Assembly (NCBI GenBank): GCA_030145945.1
Contig: JASLDK010000019.1
Coordinates: forward strand, 1-16,051
Direction: 5' to 3'
Origin: Nocardioides sp.
Lineage (GTDB): Bacteria; Actinomycetota; Actinomycetes; Propionibacteriales; Nocardioidaceae
Length of the DNA: 16,051 nucleotides
A program made the translations under genes and the position numbers. The notes beneath the pieces were generated by a model that had not been told where the DNA came from, made no database searches, and worked only from the letters and a program-made list of their open reading frames with translations. Below, in pieces: positions 14,241 through 16,051 of the stretch (positions within the stretch are counted from its first letter, which is position 1; every line of letters begins with the position of its first letter).

Positions 14241-14650
14241 GGTGTGTTTGTACCAGTCGAGGACACGCGGGCGAGGTCGTCGGGGCCGAATGCCTGCGGC
14301 AGGACCGCATCCATCGGGAGCACACCCTCGGGCGTTTCCACGAGCAGCGCAGCACCGCCGTTCTCCCAGAGCAGCTGACGACAGCGACCGCACGGCATGA
14401 TCACGTCACCCTGCCCGTTGACGCACACGAAGTGGGTCAACCGGCCACCTCCGGTGGCGTGCAGTTGCGAGACGAGCCCGCACTCGGCACACAGCGTCAC
14501 GCCGTACGCCGCGTTCTCGACGTTGCACCCGACGACGAGACGGCCGTCGTCGGCGAGGGCCGCAGCGCCGACCTGATACCCGGAGTAGGGCGCGTACGCG
14601 CGGTCCGCCACCTCGATCGCCGCCTGCCGGAGACTGTCCCAGTCGACCAT
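14237..14650 (-). CDS. cdd: Cytidine deaminase
   Basis: The 137-aa protein is a homotetrameric-type cytidine deaminase converting (deoxy)cytidine to (deoxy)uridine. It has the N-terminal YAPYSGYQVGAAAL strand, the substrate motif CNVENAAYG (42-50), and the zinc site with Cys54 and the catalytic Glu56 in TLCAEC, plus Cys87 and Cys90 in MPCGRC. The ATG at 14650 is chosen over the longer frame to 15022, which would run antisense through the BMP gene, and over ATG 14686, which has no ribosome site. A GGTGG lies 4 nt upstream, and TACGGT (14662-14657) could be a leaderless -10. It feeds deoA directly: the GTG of deoA overlaps its stop. With DeoA it turns cytidine into uracil, the presumed feedstock of the left-hand operon. 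Confidence 0.94.
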   Translation of the reverse strand: MVDWDSLRQAAIEVADRAYAPYSGYQVGAAALADDGRLVVGCNVENAAYGVTLCAECGLVSQLHATGGGRLTHFVCVNGQGDVIMPCGRCRQLLWENGGAALLVETPEGVLPMDAVLPQAFGPDDLARVSSTGTNTP

Positions 14651-14752
14651 GCGGCCACCGTAGACGACCGTGAGGATCTTGTGCATCGACAGGTTCTGAC
14701 GAGAAATGTCCCAAGTTGATAACCCTTTGCACGAATGCGCTTCCGGTGGAGC
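14651..14752. promoter_or_regulatory. Divergent intergenic region between cdd and the BMP gene
   Basis: This stretch must hold the promoters for both directions. For cdd a possible leaderless -10 TACGGT lies at 14662-14657. For the BMP gene, TTCTGA (14694-14699) followed after 17 nt by TGATAA (14717-14722) is the best of several weak candidates. The AT-richer patch AAGTTGATAACC around 14713-14724 stands out from the surrounding GC-rich sequence and may be an operator or -10 region. No strong consensus promoter is visible. Confidence 0.3.
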
Positions 14753-14786
14753 GGTGCTTGGGTGAGGATGCACCCGAGTCAGCACC
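14753..14786 (+). promoter_or_regulatory. Structured 5' leader of the BMP lipoprotein gene
   Basis: An 8-bp stem (14757-14764 with 14771-14778, one G-T pair) closes a 6-nt loop. It is extended outward by four pairs (14753-14756 with 14783-14786) after a 4-nt bulge at 14779-14782. Further on, CCC-TTCG-GGG forms a UUCG-capped mini-hairpin near 14801-14810, within GCCC...GGGC complementarity, ending about 15 nt before the GGAGG ribosome site. The leader is thus folded along much of its length. It could be a regulatory RNA or an mRNA stabiliser for an abundant lipoprotein; it matches no riboswitch class I recognise. Confidence 0.45.
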
Positions 14787-14837
14787 ATCCCTTGCCCAAA
14801 CCCTTCGGGGAGCCGGGCGCCGATCTGGAGGACATCT

Positions 14838-15944
14838 GTGAAGACCTGGAAGAGGACGACGGCCGTTGCGGCTGTGGCGCTCATGGCGAGCGCGGGCCTG
14901 GCAGCCTGTGGCGACGCGCCCAGCAAGGACAAGGGCAAGGCTGGGAGCAGCAGCGGCGCGAAGGCGGACTTCCTGCCGTGCATCGTGTCCGATGCGGGCG
15001 GTTTCGACGACAAGTCGTTCAACCAGCTGAGCTACGAGGGTCTCAAGGAGGCCGCCAAGGAGCTCGGCACCGACTACAAGGAAGTCCAGTCCAAGACGGA
15101 CCAGGACTACGCCCCCAACCTCGAGGGCCTCGTGTCGCAGGGCTGCGACCTGATCGTCACGGTCGGCTTCGCCCTGTCCGCCGCCACCGTCGAGTCGGCC
15201 AAGGCCAACCCCGACATCGAGTACGTCCTCATCGATGACGCTGCCGACAACGACTTCGACGGCAAGAAGGACGCCGACAACATCAAGCCGATCCTCTACG
15301 ACACGGCCCAGGCCGCGTTCCTCGCCGGCTACGCCGCCGCCGACTACTCCAAGACCGGCACCGTCGGCACCTACGGCGGCCAGCCGTTCCCGACCGTCAC
15401 GATCTTCATGGACGGCTTCAAGCAGGGCGTCGACTACTACAACAAGACCAAGGGCAAGGACATCAAGCTCGTCGGTTGGGAGGGCAACGACAAGGGCGTC
15501 TTCACCGGTGGCTTCGACGCCAACGAGAAGGCCACCAACACGGCCAAGTCCATCCTCGACAAGAACGCCGACGTCATCCTTCCCGTCGGTGGCCCGATCT
15601 ACCAGGGCGCGCTGACCGCGATCGCCGACTCCGGCAAGGACGTCGCGCTCATCGGTGTGGACGCCGACTTCTACGAGACCGACCCGAAGACCCAGAGCCT
15701 GGTCCTCACGTCGATCCTGAAGAACATGAAGACCTCGACCATCGAGACCGTCGTCGCCGCCGGCAAGGGCAACTTCGACCCCGAGGCCTACATCGGCACG
15801 CTCGAGAACGACGGCGTCGGCATCGCGCCGTTCCACAACTTCGCCAGCAAGGTCAACTCCGACCTGCAGGGCGAGCTCGACACGGTCAAGAAGGGCATCA
15901 TCGACGGCAGCATCCCGGTGACGTCCTACCTCAACAGCAAGTGA
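14838..15944 (+). CDS. BMP-family (PnrA-like) nucleoside-binding lipoprotein of an ABC importer
   Basis: The 368-aa protein starts with a basic region and hydrophobic signal (MKTWKRTTAVAAVALMASAG) ending in the lipobox LAAC, so Cys24 is lipidated and the mature protein is surface-anchored. After a Lys/Ser/Gly linker comes the basic membrane protein fold, with the typical SDAGGFDDKSFNQ (51-63), GFALSAATVESAKANPD, a GYAAADYSKTGTVGTYGG hinge region and VILPVGGPIYQGAL. The family binds purine or pyrimidine nucleosides for an ABC transporter. Cys48 and Cys103 could form a disulfide. The start is GTG 14838, with GGAGG 6 nt upstream. Divergent cdd-deoA supports nucleoside uptake. The ATPase and permease genes are not in the window and may follow to the right, beyond a strong terminator. 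Confidence 0.93.
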   Translation: MKTWKRTTAVAAVALMASAGLAACGDAPSKDKGKAGSSSGAKADFLPCIVSDAGGFDDKSFNQLSYEGLKEAAKELGTDYKEVQSKTDQDYAPNLEGLVSQGCDLIVTVGFALSAATVESAKANPDIEYVLIDDAADNDFDGKKDADNIKPILYDTAQAAFLAGYAAADYSKTGTVGTYGGQPFPTVTIFMDGFKQGVDYYNKTKGKDIKLVGWEGNDKGVFTGGFDANEKATNTAKSILDKNADVILPVGGPIYQGALTAIADSGKDVALIGVDADFYETDPKTQSLVLTSILKNMKTSTIETVVAAGKGNFDPEAYIGTLENDGVGIAPFHNFASKVNSDLQGELDTVKKGIIDGSIPVTSYLNSK

Positions 15945-15979
15945 CGACGCTGAACTGACCGTTCATCGCTGAGTTCCAC

Positions 15980-16017
15980 CCTCCGGGGGAGGTCGGTCGC
16001 CCGACCTCCCCCGGAGG
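15980..16017 (+). terminator. Strong hairpin terminator after the BMP gene
   Basis: The arms 15980-15996 and 16001-16017 are 17 bp and fully complementary, with a 4-nt loop (TCGC) and about 80% GC, 35 nt after the BMP stop. Only a weak TTC follows, as is usual for actinobacterial terminators. If transporter genes follow, it may act as a partial terminator that keeps the binding protein more abundant than the membrane components. The remaining 34 bases to the window end show no gene. Confidence 0.88.
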
Positions 16018-16051
16018 CGTTCAAGGCATCCGATCGGTGCGCGTCCCCACC

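Noticed and set aside
14406..15836. 476-codon minus-strand frame across the BMP gene
   Set aside because: It is antisense to the BMP lipoprotein, which has a signal peptide, lipobox and family motifs. The only real minus-strand coding here is cdd, in a different frame, ending at 14237.

Overview
The window is high-GC actinobacterial DNA. Third codon positions are strongly G/C, long antisense open frames run through most genes, GTG starts are common, and ATGA/GTGA stop-start overlaps are frequent. The gene content would suit a Nocardioides-like organism, but that is an inference from style, not a marker-gene identification. Almost everything concerns nucleobases, nucleosides and ureido compounds. 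No rRNA, tRNA, CRISPR array, transposase or prophage gene was seen.

Layout. (1) Positions 1-7683, all minus strand: a catabolic block. In transcription order it is an NCS2 uracil-type permease, then the FAD, 2Fe-2S and molybdopterin subunits of a form-II (non-CO) molybdenum hydroxylase, a CoxG-like membrane protein, an amidase-signature hydrolase, and the first 63 codons of a HyuA-type hydantoinase/oxoprolinase cut by the window edge. The five genes from the FAD subunit to the amidase are chained by 4-nt overlaps. A very large, almost perfect hairpin separates the amidase from hyuA, and hyuA has its own repeat-rich upstream region. (2) 7887-9200, minus strand: a PucR/CdaR-family regulator. 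(3) 9237-12906, plus strand: three overlapping genes homologous to E. coli ylbF, fdrA and ylbE (allH, allF, allG), reported as the subunits of oxamate carbamoyltransferase. (4) 12930-14650, minus strand: cytidine deaminase and thymidine phosphorylase. (5) 14838-15944, plus strand: a BMP-family nucleoside-binding lipoprotein with a structured leader and a strong terminator.

How they may work together (inference). The BMP protein would deliver nucleosides to an ABC importer encoded elsewhere. Cdd and DeoA would convert them to uracil or thymine, and the NCS2 permease would import free base. The Mo hydroxylase, possibly membrane-coupled through CoxG, would oxidise a ring carbon, for example uracil to barbiturate. 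The hydantoinase and amidase would act on the ring-opened ureido acid and amide. The AllFGH-like complex would phosphorolyse a ureido acid to an amide acid and carbamoyl phosphate. The best candidate for something new is this combination: a carbamoyl-phosphate-forming branch of oxidative pyrimidine (or hydantoin/parabanate) degradation. Barbiturase, HyuB, carbamate kinase and Mo-cofactor maturation genes are not in the window, so the pathway is a hypothesis.

The non-coding DNA is also rich. It holds an RNA fold that would hide the Shine-Dalgarno of the FAD-subunit gene, a compact and possibly leaderless divergent promoter between the regulator and the AllFGH-like operon, several inverted repeats in front of the permease and of hyuA, and a structured leader before the BMP gene.
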